Positions 52,548 through 61,203 are shown, numbered from the stretch's first letter. The stretch is 64,000 bases of DNA from DFXE01 sp032054765 (GCA_032054765.1 DAMBSC010000003.1:349710-413709); one strand, 5' to 3'. Notes: a model not told the origin generated them from the sequence alone. Translations and numbers: made by a program.

Positions 52548-52555
52548 CAAATGTA
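52548..52555 (-). promoter_or_regulatory. -7 box of Omp85 gene
   Basis: CAAATGTA reads TACATTTG on the minus strand, 18 bp before the ATG at 52529. Confidence 0.6.
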
Positions 52556-52577
52556 GTCTAAATTAAAGAAATTCCTG

Positions 52578-52585
52578 TACATTTG
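52578..52585 (+). promoter_or_regulatory. -7 box of SPOUT methyltransferase
   Basis: TACATTTG matches TAnnTTTG, 19 bp before the ATG at 52605. It is divergent from the Omp85 promoter 22 bp away. Confidence 0.6.
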
Positions 52586-52604
52586 TTTTATAAAAAGAAT
52601 AAAG

Positions 52605-53381
52605 ATGCTAAGCAAGAACCAAATAAAATACATTCGTTCACTGGCTCTGAAAAAGTTCAGAAATGAACATAAAACGTTTTTAGCCGAAGGCAATAAATTA
52701 GTAGCCGATATGTTGGGCTTTTTCGAATGTGAACTTCTACTGGCTAAAACCTCTTGGATGGCTACACAGGGAGACATTCCTGCCGAAGATCTTTTAATAG
52801 CATCCGAAGAAGATATTGAGAAAGCCAGTTTATTAAAAACCCCTCAGGATGTTATAGCTGTTTTTAAACTACCTGAATATTCTTTACAGGAGGTAGATCC
52901 ATCCCAACAACTGGTATTGATGCTTGACGGTGTGCAAGATCCCGGCAATCTGGGAACGATCATACGTCTGGCTGACTGGTTTGGCATAGAACATATCATT
53001 TGTAGTATAGATACTGCTGATGCCTTTGCTCCAAAAACCGTACAGGCAACCATGGGTGCGCTAGCCCGTGTAAAAGTTCATTATACTGATTTGACAGAGT
53101 ATCTAACTACTATCGTTTCACTTAATATCCCTTTATATGGTACATTTTTAAATGGAGAAAATTTATATAACCAAAGGCTTACAGAAAATGGTATCTTGAT
53201 TATGGGTAATGAAGGAAATGGAATACGTCCTGAAATTGAACAATTAATAACTAACAAACTCTTTATTCCCAGTTATCCACCGGAACGTGAAACTTCCGAA
53301 TCCCTGAATGTTGCAATAGCAACTTCCATCATTTGTGCAGAATTCAGAAGACCCCAAAACGATATCAATCCGATTCGCTAA
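52605..53381 (+). CDS. SPOUT-class RNA 2'-O-methyltransferase (TrmH/SpoU family)
   Basis: 258 residues. An N-terminal substrate-binding domain (IRSLALKKFRNEHKTFLAEG) is followed by the SPOUT knot: LMLDGVQDPGNLGTIIRLAD near 105, LIMGNEGNGIRPE near 200 and PERETSESLNVAIATSI near 228. These three motifs bind SAM and RNA in rRNA/tRNA ribose methylases. The closest relatives methylate 23S rRNA or tRNA; the target base is not decided. Its last 17 bp overlap the convergent small gene. Confidence 0.9.
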   Translation: MLSKNQIKYIRSLALKKFRNEHKTFLAEGNKLVADMLGFFECELLLAKTSWMATQGDIPAEDLLIASEEDIEKASLLKTPQDVIAVFKLPEYSLQEVDPSQQLVLMLDGVQDPGNLGTIIRLADWFGIEHIICSIDTADAFAPKTVQATMGALARVKVHYTDLTEYLTTIVSLNIPLYGTFLNGENLYNQRLTENGILIMGNEGNGIRPEIEQLITNKLFIPSYPPERETSESLNVAIATSIICAEFRRPQNDINPIR

Positions 53382-53592
53382 GCCTTCTTGTTGCCTCGGC
53401 TCGAACTTGCTCATGTTGAGTGTATTTGGCTATTTCTGCTAGTAAAACTTTATCGTCAATTCTTTCAAGGGCTATTAATGCTACGTCAGCATTACTATCT
53501 TTTATAGCGATTCGGGTAAGCTTAATTTCATCTTCATACCCCATAAAAGCTACTTTCCAGAAATAAGTTATCGATTTCATAATAATAAACAT
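53365..53592 (-). CDS. Small HEAT-repeat-like protein (75 aa)
   Basis: 75 residues; other in-frame ATGs at 53580 and 53544. The C-terminal 50 residues (DSNADVALIALERIDDKVLLAEIAKYTQHEQVRAEATRRL) read as two short HEAT-like helix pairs. A -7 box (CAAAGTTA at 53602-53609, TAACTTTG on the minus strand) lies 10 bp before the first ATG and supports a real gene. It overlaps the methyltransferase 3' end by 17 bp. Function unknown. Confidence 0.6.
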   Translation of the reverse strand: MFIIMKSITYFWKVAFMGYEDEIKLTRIAIKDSNADVALIALERIDDKVLLAEIAKYTQHEQVRAEATRRLSESD

Positions 53593-53685
53593 TCATTTCC
53601 ACAAAGTTAATAAAAATAAGATTCATCCGAGAGAGACAGGTTGTTCACGACTTTCATATGATAAAAAAGTTTCACTAGGGAGAAA

Positions 53686-53711
53686 CAAAAAAAGGCTTCC
53701 CGACGGAAGCC
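53686..53711 (-). terminator. Intrinsic terminator of gapA
   Basis: GGCTTCC (53694-53700) and GGAAGCC (53705-53711) pair, and the A-run at 53686-53693 gives a T-run on the minus strand. It lies 25 bp after the gapA stop. Confidence 0.85.
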
Positions 53712-53735
53712 CTTTTGGTTATATATTGGAATAAA

Positions 53736-54740
53736 TTATCCGTTTACTTTCTTCATGTGAGCGATCAAGTCTAATACTTTGCTTGAATAACCCCATTCGT
53801 TGTCATACCAAGATACAACTTTAACAAATTTGTCAGTTAAAGCAATACCAGCCTTAGCATCAAAGATAGAAGTACGAGCGTCACCGATGAAATCTGAAGA
53901 AACTACGTCATCTTCTGTGTATCCAAGGATACCTTTCAATTCATTCTCAGAAGCTGATTTCATTGCAGCCTTGATCTCATCATAAGAAGCTGATTTAGCC
54001 AAGTTAACTGTTAAGTCAACAACTGATACGTCCAAAGTAGGAACACGGAATGACATACCTGTTAATTTACCGTTCAATTGAGGAATAACTTTACCTACTG
54101 CTTTAGCAGCACCTGTAGAAGAAGGAATGATGTTACCAGATGCAGCACGACCACCTCTCCAGTCTTTTACTGAAGGACCGTCAACAGTCTTTTGAGTAGC
54201 TGTTGTTGCGTGAACTGTAGTCATCAAACCATCAGTGATACCGAACTTATCGTTCAATACTTTAGCGATAGGAGCCAAACAGTTAGTAGTACAAGAAGCA
54301 TTAGATACAAATTGAGTACCTTTTACGTAAGCATCTAAGTTAACACCACAAACGAACATTGGAGTATCGTCTTTTGAAGGAGCTGACATTACAACATATT
54401 TTGCACCAGCATCAACGTGAGCTTTAGCGGTGTCTTTTGATAAGAATAAACCTGTTGATTCAACAACATATTCTGCACTTACAGCATCCCATTTCAAATC
54501 AGCAGGATTTCTTTCAGCAGTTACACGGATTGTATTTCCATTTACTACTAAGTTCCCATCTTTAACGTCTATAGTTCCATCAAACTGACCATGAATAGTG
54601 TCATATTTCAACATGTAAGCCATGTATTCTACACTGATCAAGTCATTGATTCCAACTACCTGAATGTCATTTCTCTTCTGAGCGGCACGGAAAACCAAAC
54701 GTCCGATACGGCCAAAACCATTAATACCTACTTTAATCAT
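53736..54740 (-). CDS. gapA: Glyceraldehyde-3-phosphate dehydrogenase, type I
   Basis: 334 residues, the usual length. The NAD site is IKVGINGFGRIGRLVFRAA at the N-terminus. The catalytic Cys is in SNASCTTNCLAPIAKV near 150, and WRGGRAASGNIIPSSTGAAKAVG near 197 and the final SWYDNEWGYSSKVLDL are also as expected. It catalyses the oxidative phosphorylation of glyceraldehyde-3-phosphate in glycolysis. A 27-residue lipopeptide ORF is 53 bp upstream and probably shares its transcript. Confidence 0.97.
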   Translation of the reverse strand: MIKVGINGFGRIGRLVFRAAQKRNDIQVVGINDLISVEYMAYMLKYDTIHGQFDGTIDVKDGNLVVNGNTIRVTAERNPADLKWDAVSAEYVVESTGLFLSKDTAKAHVDAGAKYVVMSAPSKDDTPMFVCGVNLDAYVKGTQFVSNASCTTNCLAPIAKVLNDKFGITDGLMTTVHATTATQKTVDGPSVKDWRGGRAASGNIIPSSTGAAKAVGKVIPQLNGKLTGMSFRVPTLDVSVVDLTVNLAKSASYDEIKAAMKSASENELKGILGYTEDDVVSSDFIGDARTSIFDAKAGIALTDKFVKVVSWYDNEWGYSSKVLDLIAHMKKVNG

Positions 54741-54793
54741 TGTAATAAAACTTTTTTGGGTTTATTAATAACATTAACTAATTACTTTCATAA

Positions 54794-54877
54794 TCAGCAA
54801 CCACATGGTGTTGCGCACGAAACTAAAACTATCAACAATAATACGAATGTTGCTAAAAGCGTTGATTTATGTTTCAT
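54794..54877 (-). CDS. 27-residue lipoprotein-like peptide ORF upstream of gapA
   Basis: ATG at 54877 to stop at 54794 codes for a Lys/His-rich start, a hydrophobic run (STLLATFVLLLIVLVSC) with lipobox LVSC, and only CATPCGC after the cleavage point (three Cys). That would be a seven-residue mature lipopeptide. A -7 box sits 24 bp upstream (54901-54908). It precedes gapA on the same strand. Leader-peptide or coding-by-chance explanations remain open. Confidence 0.5.
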   Translation of the reverse strand: MKHKSTLLATFVLLLIVLVSCATPCGC

Positions 54878-54900
54878 TGTGTAAATATTTTTTACGTGTA

Positions 54901-54908
54901 CAAAGTTA
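54901..54908 (-). promoter_or_regulatory. -7 box upstream of lipopeptide ORF and gapA
   Basis: CAAAGTTA reads TAACTTTG on the minus strand. Transcription from here would cover the 27-residue ORF and then gapA. Confidence 0.5.
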
Positions 54909-54982
54909 AATATGTTTTTTTTAATGTCATCAGAAAGAGAATAAAAAAATATGCTCTATAACATAAATTAATTGTTAAGAGA

Positions 54983-55351
54983 TTATTTCTTTTTCTTTTT
55001 CCCAAAAAGTTTTCCTAACAACATAGACTGAGTTTTTCCAAGTCCCCAAGTTAAGAGTATAGGTTTGGCGATAGCCCATATATGTGGGAGTAAACCTTTT
55101 CCTAAAGAAAGATAATTGGAAAAACCTAATCCACCAGCAGCAAGAACGGGTAGAGTACTCATTAAACCGTTGCTTTTTACTTTATTCTCAGTTTTTTTCC
55201 CAGGAAAAAACAGTGAACTGACTGAAGAAAGCAACACTCCTCCGGCATTCTTCTGAATATATGTAAAATTACCGTTAAGTCTTTCTTCTAACTCACGGCT
55301 TTTCTCTTTACAGTATAACTTCTCCAACTGCAACTTCTCCAGTGGAGTCAT
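54983..55351 (-). CDS. Hypothetical membrane-associated protein of stress-type trio
   Basis: 122 residues from the ATG at 55351; a longer start at 55390 would overlap the upstream gene by 83 bp. The N-terminal half is charged and helical (EKLQLEKLYCKEKSRELEERL). The rest has two weakly hydrophobic segments (TLPVLAAGGLGFSNYLSLG, PHIWAIAKPILLTWGLG), and the end is very basic (GKKKKK). Family not recognised. It is the last gene of an operon with a holin-X-like and a YtxH-like gene. Confidence 0.65.
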   Translation of the reverse strand: MTPLEKLQLEKLYCKEKSRELEERLNGNFTYIQKNAGGVLLSSVSSLFFPGKKTENKVKSNGLMSTLPVLAAGGLGFSNYLSLGKGLLPHIWAIAKPILLTWGLGKTQSMLLGKLFGKKKKK

Positions 55352-55730
55352 CTTCTTTTTGTTTATTATCACTTCCATCTTTATCATCATTGGTAGTTAA
55401 AGCCTCGATCACTTCATTGACAACCTTTACCTGTACCCATCTTTTGTTTATAATTACTAATATCATTAAAAGGATATAAATCAATGCTACGCATGCAAAT
55501 CCTAAACCGATAGAATTAAATAATTCTCCGAGGAAAAATCCAACAGAAAAAAACACAAACAACAGAGCGAAGAAGGCAAGGAACATCAATATCAAACCAT
55601 ATGAGAGTAGGCCGGCAACTTTGCCAACCCCCTCATATGCACTTAATTTGAATAAATCAAATTTTAATTCCGCATAAGTTGTGATATCATCTTTCAACTC
55701 CCGGAATATTTGTCCAGCATCTTTATCCAT
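55308..55730 (-). CDS. Phage holin family / Actinobacterial holin X-like membrane protein
   Basis: 140 residues. An amphipathic N-terminus (LKDDITTYAELKFDLFKLSAYEGVGKVAG) is followed by two close transmembrane helices (about 42-70 and 73-95) and an acidic tail. This is the layout of the Holin_X/DUF1469 proteins that occur with YtxH and small membrane genes in many bacteria and are linked to envelope stress, not phage lysis. It starts 8 bp after the YtxH-like gene ends. Confidence 0.8.
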   Translation of the reverse strand: MDKDAGQIFRELKDDITTYAELKFDLFKLSAYEGVGKVAGLLSYGLILMFLAFFALLFVFFSVGFFLGELFNSIGLGFACVALIYILLMILVIINKRWVQVKVVNEVIEALTTNDDKDGSDNKQKEDDSTGEVAVGEVIL

Positions 55731-55738
55731 TGAAATCC

Positions 55739-55960
55739 TTATTCGTCAATCAGATTTTCTACTTCTCTTTTCACTTCTTGTTTGCCTTCATAGTATTTGG
55801 CAACAACCTGATGATATCCTTCTTTCACCTTATCAGCTAAAGAATTCAATTCTTCAAGAATCTGATCTTTCTTATCACTTGTAGCTAAATAAGCCACTGT
55901 TGCACCAACTGCTGCACCAATTAACAATCCCACTAACAATTTTGAATCTCCTGTTTTCAT
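55739..55960 (-). CDS. YtxH-domain protein
   Basis: 73 residues. The Gly/Ala-rich membrane segment LVGLLIGAAVGATVAYLAT (about 9-27), followed by an amphipathic helix (KKDQILEELNSLADKVKEGY) and basic/acidic tail, is the YtxH (general stress) pattern. It heads the trio of small envelope genes. Confidence 0.88.
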   Translation of the reverse strand: MKTGDSKLLVGLLIGAAVGATVAYLATSDKKDQILEELNSLADKVKEGYHQVVAKYYEGKQEVKREVENLIDE

Positions 55961-56044
55961 AACTTCATACTTTAAAATGGTTTATACTTATATAACGGAT
56001 AAAACGACTTTATAGTTCAGTGTTTTATCAAGCTTTATCTTAAA

Positions 56045-56902
56045 TTATGTTGCAATACGCGCTGCCTTTACGGCAACCCAATTATTTTTTTCTGAGAAAT
56101 GTATCAATACCAAACCATGTTTATTGCATTCGTTTTCTATAGTAGCTATATCTTCTTTATAAAAACCACTCATAAATAATAAGGCATCTTTCTTCATACA
56201 TTCAACGTATTGCTGTATGTCCTTTAACAAAATATTACGATTAATGTTCGCAAATACAATATCAAAATACCCGAAATCATTAATTTTCTTGGCATCGCCT
56301 AATGCCACATTTATATCAGTAGTATGATTCAATCTGATATTTTCCAATGCATTATTATAGGCCCATTCATCTATATCAATAGCGACTACCCTCGAAGCTC
56401 CTTTTTTTGACGCAAGAATAGCTAAAACAGCCGTACCGCACCCCATATCAAGCAATTCTTTCCCTTCCAAATCAAGAGTAAGCATTTCATTGATCATTAA
56501 CCAGGTTGTTTCGTGGTTACCCGTTCCAAAAGCCATCTTTGGATCAATAACAATATCGTATTTGCAGGTTGATTCTATAAGATGAAAAGAAGCATGAATG
56601 ATGCAATCATGTCCTACAATAATCGGTTGAAAATAATTCTTCTCCCATTCTTCATTCCAATCCCTGCTTTCTATGATTTTCTTTATAAAATGTATTTGAA
56701 CATTCTCCAAAGGAAATCCATTCAAAGTAGAAAGTAAGTCATCTTCGTTATAGTTCTTATCAGCTATATAAGCTTTCAACCCCGACTCAGTCTCAACAAA
56801 ACTTTCAAAACCTATTGTTCCAAGTTCTGCAGCGAGCAAATCATTTATAATCTCAGCCTCAATAGTTGAGGTGTACGTAAAGGTATATTCGTAATAATTC
56901 AT
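56045..56902 (-). CDS. prmA: Ribosomal protein L11 methyltransferase
   Basis: 285 residues from the second of two adjacent ATGs (56902). PrmA trimethylates L11. The C-terminal SAM-binding domain shows LLDMGCGTAVLAILASKKGA near 160 and the NPPY-like catalytic region IVFANINRNIL near 225. ESRDWNEEWEKNYFQPI and PKMAFGTGNHETT in the middle are PrmA hallmarks. Length fits the family. Flanked by the YtxH trio and RNase Y on the same strand. Confidence 0.95.
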   Translation of the reverse strand: MNYYEYTFTYTSTIEAEIINDLLAAELGTIGFESFVETESGLKAYIADKNYNEDDLLSTLNGFPLENVQIHFIKKIIESRDWNEEWEKNYFQPIIVGHDCIIHASFHLIESTCKYDIVIDPKMAFGTGNHETTWLMINEMLTLDLEGKELLDMGCGTAVLAILASKKGASRVVAIDIDEWAYNNALENIRLNHTTDINVALGDAKKINDFGYFDIVFANINRNILLKDIQQYVECMKKDALLFMSGFYKEDIATIENECNKHGLVLIHFSEKNNWVAVKAARIAT

Positions 56903-56988
56903 CATGTGATAAAGATAGAATTTTATTATAAAAGAAAAGCGTCCATAAATAGATATTTATAGACGCTTTCTATATAAAAGTTTAAAAT

Positions 56989-58524
56989 TTATTTCGCGTA
57001 ACTTACAGCACGGGTTTCACGTATAACGGTAATTTTAACCTGTCCGGGATAAGTCATTTCATCCTGTATTTTCTTTGCTATCTCATTAGACAGGCTTTCC
57101 GTGTCTTTATCATCGATCTTATCAGCACCGACGATTACACGCAATTCTCTACCTGCTTGAATAGCATATGTCTTAACTACTCCGGGATAACTTAATGCCA
57201 ATTGCTCCAAATCATTCAAGCGTTTGATGTAAGCTTCAACAATCTCACGACGAGCACCCGGACGAGCACCTGAAATAGCATCACAAACCTGAACTATAGG
57301 CGCCAGCAGTGTTTGCATTTCCACTTCATCGTGGTGAGCACCTACCGCATTACAGATATCCGGTTTTTCTTTGTATTTCTCACAAAGTTTCATACCCAGA
57401 ATAGCATGTGGCAATTCCGGTTCGTCATCAGGCACCTTACCTATATCGTGTAACAAACCTGCTCTTTTTGCTTTCTTCGGATTTAATCCTAACTCAGAAG
57501 CCATGACTGCACAAAGATTAGCTGTCTCGCGTGCATGTTGTAATAAGTTCTGACCGTAAGATGAACGGTATTTCATTTTACCTATCAAACGTATAAGTTC
57601 CGGGTGCAACCCATGAACACCTAAGTCTATAGTTGTACGTTTACCTGTTTCAATTACTTCTTCTTCTACCTGTTTGCGCACTTTCGCAACAACCTCTTCA
57701 ATACGGGCAGGGTGTATACGTCCGTCCTGCACTAACTGATGTAAAGCTAAACGAGCCACTTCCCTGCGAATAGGATCAAATCCTGACAGTACAATTGCTT
57801 CCGGGGTATCATCTACTACGATCTCAATACCGGTAGCAGCTTCCAGCGCGCGGATATTACGGCCTTCACGCCCAATAATACGTCCTTTGATTTCATCAGA
57901 TTCTATATGGAATACAGTAATTGAGTTTTCAATAGCTGTTTCGGTTGCAACACGCTGGATGGATTGAACAACTATCTTTTTAGCTTCTTTATTAGCTGTC
58001 ATTTTAGCCTCTTCAACTATTTCACTTATGTAAGAGGCTGCCTGGGATTTTGCTTCTTCTTTTAAAGATTCAAATAAACGTTCTTTAGCTTCATCAGCAG
58101 ACAAACCTGAGATGGTCTCCAATTGTTCAACCTGTTTTATATGCAGTTTATCCAGGTCTTGTTTTTTCTTTTCTACTAAATCCAGTTGATTATTGAGGTT
58201 TTCTTTTACAGCCTCTATTTCATTATTCTTCCGGTGAAGTTCTTCCTGGCGTTGATTAACAGTAAGTTCTTTCTGTTTTACTTTAGCTTCTATCGACTGG
58301 ATTTTGGAATTCCGGGCAGAAACCTGTTTTTCAAGATCAGCCTTCAGATGCAAAAACTTCTCTTTAACCTCTAATAATTTATTTTTCTTAATGACTTCCG
58401 CCTCCTTTTCTGCTTCTCTAAGCATTGAATCATACTTAGATTTGAAAAGGAAACGCATCCCTATCCAGGTTAAAAGGGCTCCCAAAATAAAGGTCCCTAT
58501 TGCTATGATAATATACATTTCCAT
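56989..58524 (-). CDS. rny: Ribonuclease Y
   Basis: 511 residues. An N-terminal membrane helix (about 2-26) is followed by a long coiled coil (about 30-190). Then come a KH domain (KGRIIGREGRNIRALEAATG near 210) and an HD domain (HARETANLCAVMASELGL and AGLLHDIGK near 330-360, with GAHHDE). It is the membrane-bound endoribonuclease that starts mRNA decay. It follows the zapA operon, with a terminator between. Confidence 0.96.
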   Translation of the reverse strand: MEMYIIIAIGTFILGALLTWIGMRFLFKSKYDSMLREAEKEAEVIKKNKLLEVKEKFLHLKADLEKQVSARNSKIQSIEAKVKQKELTVNQRQEELHRKNNEIEAVKENLNNQLDLVEKKKQDLDKLHIKQVEQLETISGLSADEAKERLFESLKEEAKSQAASYISEIVEEAKMTANKEAKKIVVQSIQRVATETAIENSITVFHIESDEIKGRIIGREGRNIRALEAATGIEIVVDDTPEAIVLSGFDPIRREVARLALHQLVQDGRIHPARIEEVVAKVRKQVEEEVIETGKRTTIDLGVHGLHPELIRLIGKMKYRSSYGQNLLQHARETANLCAVMASELGLNPKKAKRAGLLHDIGKVPDDEPELPHAILGMKLCEKYKEKPDICNAVGAHHDEVEMQTLLAPIVQVCDAISGARPGARREIVEAYIKRLNDLEQLALSYPGVVKTYAIQAGRELRVIVGADKIDDKDTESLSNEIAKKIQDEMTYPGQVKITVIRETRAVSYAK

Positions 58525-58560
58525 TTTATTAAAATTAATCGTTTATATGTTGTTATATAC

Positions 58561-58604
58561 AAAAAAAGCACCATTCATACACACAATCGGCGTATGCATA
58601 GTGC
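58561..58604 (-). terminator. Intrinsic terminator of zapA operon
   Basis: GCACCATTCATAC (58568-58580) and GTATGCATAGTGC (58592-58604) pair with two imperfect positions. The A-run at 58561-58567 gives a T-run on the minus strand. It lies 26 bp after the zapA stop. Confidence 0.75.
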
Positions 58605-58630
58605 GGAAAAGCATCTTATAATCAAGAACT

Positions 58631-58930
58631 TTACTCGTCCTTCAAAAACAACTCCAATTCTTCAGTTAATTGTTGTATTTTATCAGCAAACGGACTAGTA
58701 TCATTTCTTTTTTCCAACCGTAATTTATCCATAGACAACTGTAGAGCAACCATGGCTAACAAATCTTTCTCATCTATATGTTCTGATGAAAAAGCTTTTT
58801 TATACAGATCAATCTTTTTTCCGATAAGCTTGGCTGCTTCACGAGCCACTTCTTCATCTTTTCGATTAATCCAAAGTCCATATGTTTTCTCAGCTATTTT
58901 TAAATGTATAAGAAATTTATTGTCGTCCAT
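58631..58930 (-). CDS. zapA: Cell division protein ZapA-like
   Basis: 99 residues from the second ATG (58930). IHLKIAEKTYGLWINRKDEEVAREAAKLIGKKIDLY is the ZapA N-terminal domain, and the rest is a coiled coil (DKIQQLTEELELFL). ZapA binds and bundles FtsZ at the division site. The upstream gene encodes a second coiled-coil protein, as often seen before zapA in Bacteroidetes. Confidence 0.88.
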   Translation of the reverse strand: MDDNKFLIHLKIAEKTYGLWINRKDEEVAREAAKLIGKKIDLYKKAFSSEHIDEKDLLAMVALQLSMDKLRLEKRNDTSPFADKIQQLTEELELFLKDE

Positions 58931-58941
58931 CACATCTATTG

Positions 58942-59235
58942 TTATTCATTTAATAATGCAATGCACTTATCCACTTCCCGCACTAGTTTGGACAGTCGCA
59001 TTTTAGCACTTTTCACTTCCTGTTCATTTACAGAAACCACCCGTGCCGTAAGCATACTATCACATTTGGTATTCAATTCTTTAATCATCTTCATTGCCAA
59101 CTGCAGCTCTTCATCCTTTGATTCTAAAGTGCCTGAGAGTTCTTCAATTCTTTTTTTTTGCTGATCGCATTGTGCCATCAATTTTCGAACTCTATCCTCA
59201 AAAACAGCTAACAATCTTATCTGATCTTCGGTCAT
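58942..59235 (-). CDS. Coiled-coil protein upstream of zapA
   Basis: 97 residues, nearly all heptad-patterned helix (VRKLMAQCDQQKKRIEELSG, LESKDEELQLAMKMIKELN). It resembles ZapB-like or other division-linked coiled coils in size and place, but the sequence is too simple to assign. The -7 box at 59254-59261 supports the start. zapA follows 11 bp later. Confidence 0.75.
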   Translation of the reverse strand: MTEDQIRLLAVFEDRVRKLMAQCDQQKKRIEELSGTLESKDEELQLAMKMIKELNTKCDSMLTARVVSVNEQEVKSAKMRLSKLVREVDKCIALLNE

Positions 59236-59253
59236 TTTATACCAAATTCTTCA

Positions 59254-59261
59254 CAAAAGTA
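59254..59261 (-). promoter_or_regulatory. -7 box of zapA operon
   Basis: CAAAAGTA reads TACTTTTG on the minus strand, 18 bp before the ATG at 59235. Confidence 0.55.
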
Positions 59262-59322
59262 ATTTTTTGATTTGAATTTAACAACTATCAACTCATATTT
59301 TTGATCTATTGCCTAATAGATA

Positions 59323-59352
59323 CAAAAAAAGCTGTCCGTCACCGAACAGCCT
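59323..59352 (-). terminator. Intrinsic terminator of winged-helix gene
   Basis: GCTGTCCG (59331-59338) and CGAACAGC (59343-59350) pair with one wobble, and the A-run at 59324-59330 is a T-run on the minus strand. It lies 24 bp after the gene's stop. Confidence 0.8.
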
Positions 59353-59376
59353 TCGTCAATTCTAATCGTTAACCAC

Positions 59377-59577
59377 TTATACCAGTGAAACGAATAATTC
59401 CCCTTCAGTTTCTTCGAAAACAATCTTGCCTTCTTTTGCCAACCAACCAAATGCGGCATACATATCTTTTTCTGCCTTGATTTTGGTTACTTTTTTTACT
59501 TCTTTCACAGATAGCTTGCCGCCTTCATTCAACGCATTCCATACAAGGCCAGCATTTGTTCCAATTAATTCAATCAT
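59377..59577 (-). CDS. Winged helix-turn-helix protein (DUF2582-like)
   Basis: 66 residues from the ATG at 59577. A start at 59619 would lie upstream of the -7 box at 59607-59614. IGTNAGLVWNALNEGGKLSVKEVKKVTK then DMYAAFGWLAKEGKIVFEE is a compact winged helix of the DUF2582 (PF10771-type) family, common in Bacteroidetes, with no known role. It has its own promoter and terminator. Confidence 0.8.
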   Translation of the reverse strand: MIELIGTNAGLVWNALNEGGKLSVKEVKKVTKIKAEKDMYAAFGWLAKEGKIVFEETEGELFVSLV

Positions 59578-59606
59578 TTTTTGGTTATGTTTTATATTAA
59601 TCGTCG

Positions 59607-59614
59607 CAAAAATA
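59607..59614 (-). promoter_or_regulatory. -7 box of winged-helix gene
   Basis: CAAAAATA reads TATTTTTG on the minus strand, 29 bp before the ATG at 59577; it decides the start. Confidence 0.5.
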
Positions 59615-59701
59615 GACATTTATCAAATAACAAAAAAAGAAAATATGTTTTTTAGCATAAATATAACGTCTTTTTAACAATTAACAATTTTCCATCTTTA
59701 T

Positions 59702-60382
59702 TTAAATTTGATTGGAGAAAGAGATTGTGCACATTTTTAGATTACTTGCTGAGACGTACCTTTTTAGTAAATTTTCTGTTAAAATACCGGCTTCATTTAA
59801 TCCCTCAAATCCAGAATACCCATTAACAATCATTAATAATTTGGTAGTACTTAATTCTATTTTCGTACGCTCTTCATCACTTGTCGGGGTTCCTATTCCT
59901 CCTAGAGCATCCCTATATACCGGTAATCCACTGATATTTAAACATCCACGACCAATACCTTCATATTTCTCACCTTCTCTGCCTATGCCAAGAGTAATGT
60001 TTTCACCAGAAATCTTATCTACATCAAAGGCACCTATAGAATAACCGGTTTTAATAGAAATCAAATTCACAATATCAACTAATGTATCAATTTTATACAA
60101 TGTTAACCCACGAAGTATACGCCGATAAAGCGCTTCTGCTGATGGTCTATAACGATTGGGATCTTTTCCGAGACTTTTATATGCTTGCCGGGTAGCTTTA
60201 ATAGGCAACCATTTATTTACTTCTTCCAGTCTAAAATTCTTCTTGACTTGGTCTTCAACCTGAGCTATTTCCTTCCATAATTCCGGATCAGAGGGAGTAT
60301 TGACCATGTCGCAACTGATAGCCAAAACATGAAGATCCGGACATTTCTTTGCAATTTCTTCTGAAATAGTAATCTTTACCAT
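59702..60382 (-). CDS. B3/B4 domain protein (PheT-like tRNA-binding domain)
   Basis: 226 residues. KWLPIKATRQAYKSLGKDPNRYRPSAEALYRRILRG, then TLYKIDTLVDIVNLISIKTGYSIGAFD, is the B3/4 domain of phenylalanyl-tRNA synthetase beta chain, here as a free-standing protein. In the synthetase this region edits mischarged tRNA; the free form's role is not established. Its start overlaps the pgeF stop region by 7 bp, so the two genes are coupled. Confidence 0.85.
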   Translation of the reverse strand: MVKITISEEIAKKCPDLHVLAISCDMVNTPSDPELWKEIAQVEDQVKKNFRLEEVNKWLPIKATRQAYKSLGKDPNRYRPSAEALYRRILRGLTLYKIDTLVDIVNLISIKTGYSIGAFDVDKISGENITLGIGREGEKYEGIGRGCLNISGLPVYRDALGGIGTPTSDEERTKIELSTTKLLMIVNGYSGFEGLNEAGILTENLLKRYVSASNLKMCTISFSNQI

Positions 60383-61203
60383 TTGTGTCTTTCATTTATC
60401 ATAATACCTGACAACATTCTTCCACTCTGTATCCCTAATCTGCGTGCCGAAAAGAAATCATCATTGTTCGTATAGGTACAAATACTCGCCACTTCGATAT
60501 GCTTAGCATCAAGTCCGACATCCAATAATTGTTGACGATTGGCTTCCCACAGATCAATATGAGCTTTACCTGTTTGTAAATTACGTTTCAATATTAAATC
60601 ATTAACCAGACCGGCATTATTAAAAGCTTCAACAACCTCCTCTCCTACCTCAAAGGCATCTAGACCTATTGAAGGACCTATTCCCGCAAGTATCTCTTTG
60701 ACATTACAATCATACATCTCCTTTAGATATAATACCGTCTTCGATACGATCTGCTGAACAGTTCCCCGCCAACCGGCATGAATAGCAGCCACAATCTTTC
60801 TATCAGGAGCATAGAGTAATACAGGAACACAATCAGCTGTTGATACTGCTACAAATAAATCGGGTACGGTTGAAATCAACGCATCCACACCATTGAGGAT
60901 CTGCTTTCTATTCTCTTTTGATAATACTTTAAATGATTCATCAACCACTGCGATTTTATCTCCGTGGATTTGACAGGGTACTTGTATGTTTTCAGATGGT
61001 ATATGTAGAAAAGCAGATACTATTTCGCGATTATTTGAAACAGTTGAACTATCATCCCCACAATATTCGCTTAGATTCATCGTGGCATAATTATCCTTAC
61101 TTATCCCTCCAGAACGGGTAGAGACAACATGAGTTATACCGTCAATACTACTAAGATTATCGAATTGAAGTAACTTTGCAGAATTATGGATTAGTATTTT
61201 CAT
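60376..61203 (-). CDS. pgeF: PgeF (YfiH/multicopper-oxidase-like) protein
   Basis: 275 residues from the ATG at 61203; the open frame upstream is the obgE tail read in another frame. The family marks are THVVSTRSGGISK, VSTADCVPVLLYAPD near 125, AAIHAGWRGTVQQIV near 145 and a CTYTNNDDFFSARR end. YfiH-type proteins are purine-nucleoside phosphorylase/laccase-like and edit peptidoglycan precursors in E. coli. Its first 20 bp overlap the obgE end. Confidence 0.9.
   Translation of the reverse strand: MKILIHNSAKLLQFDNLSSIDGITHVVSTRSGGISKDNYATMNLSEYCGDDSSTVSNNREIVSAFLHIPSENIQVPCQIHGDKIAVVDESFKVLSKENRKQILNGVDALISTVPDLFVAVSTADCVPVLLYAPDRKIVAAIHAGWRGTVQQIVSKTVLYLKEMYDCNVKEILAGIGPSIGLDAFEVGEEVVEAFNNAGLVNDLILKRNLQTGKAHIDLWEANRQQLLDVGLDAKHIEVASICTYTNNDDFFSARRLGIQSGRMLSGIMINERHKW

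Noticed and set aside
58525..58630. 6S RNA between zapA and rny
   Set aside because: The space is about 106 nt, mostly taken by an intrinsic terminator, too short for a typical 6S RNA.
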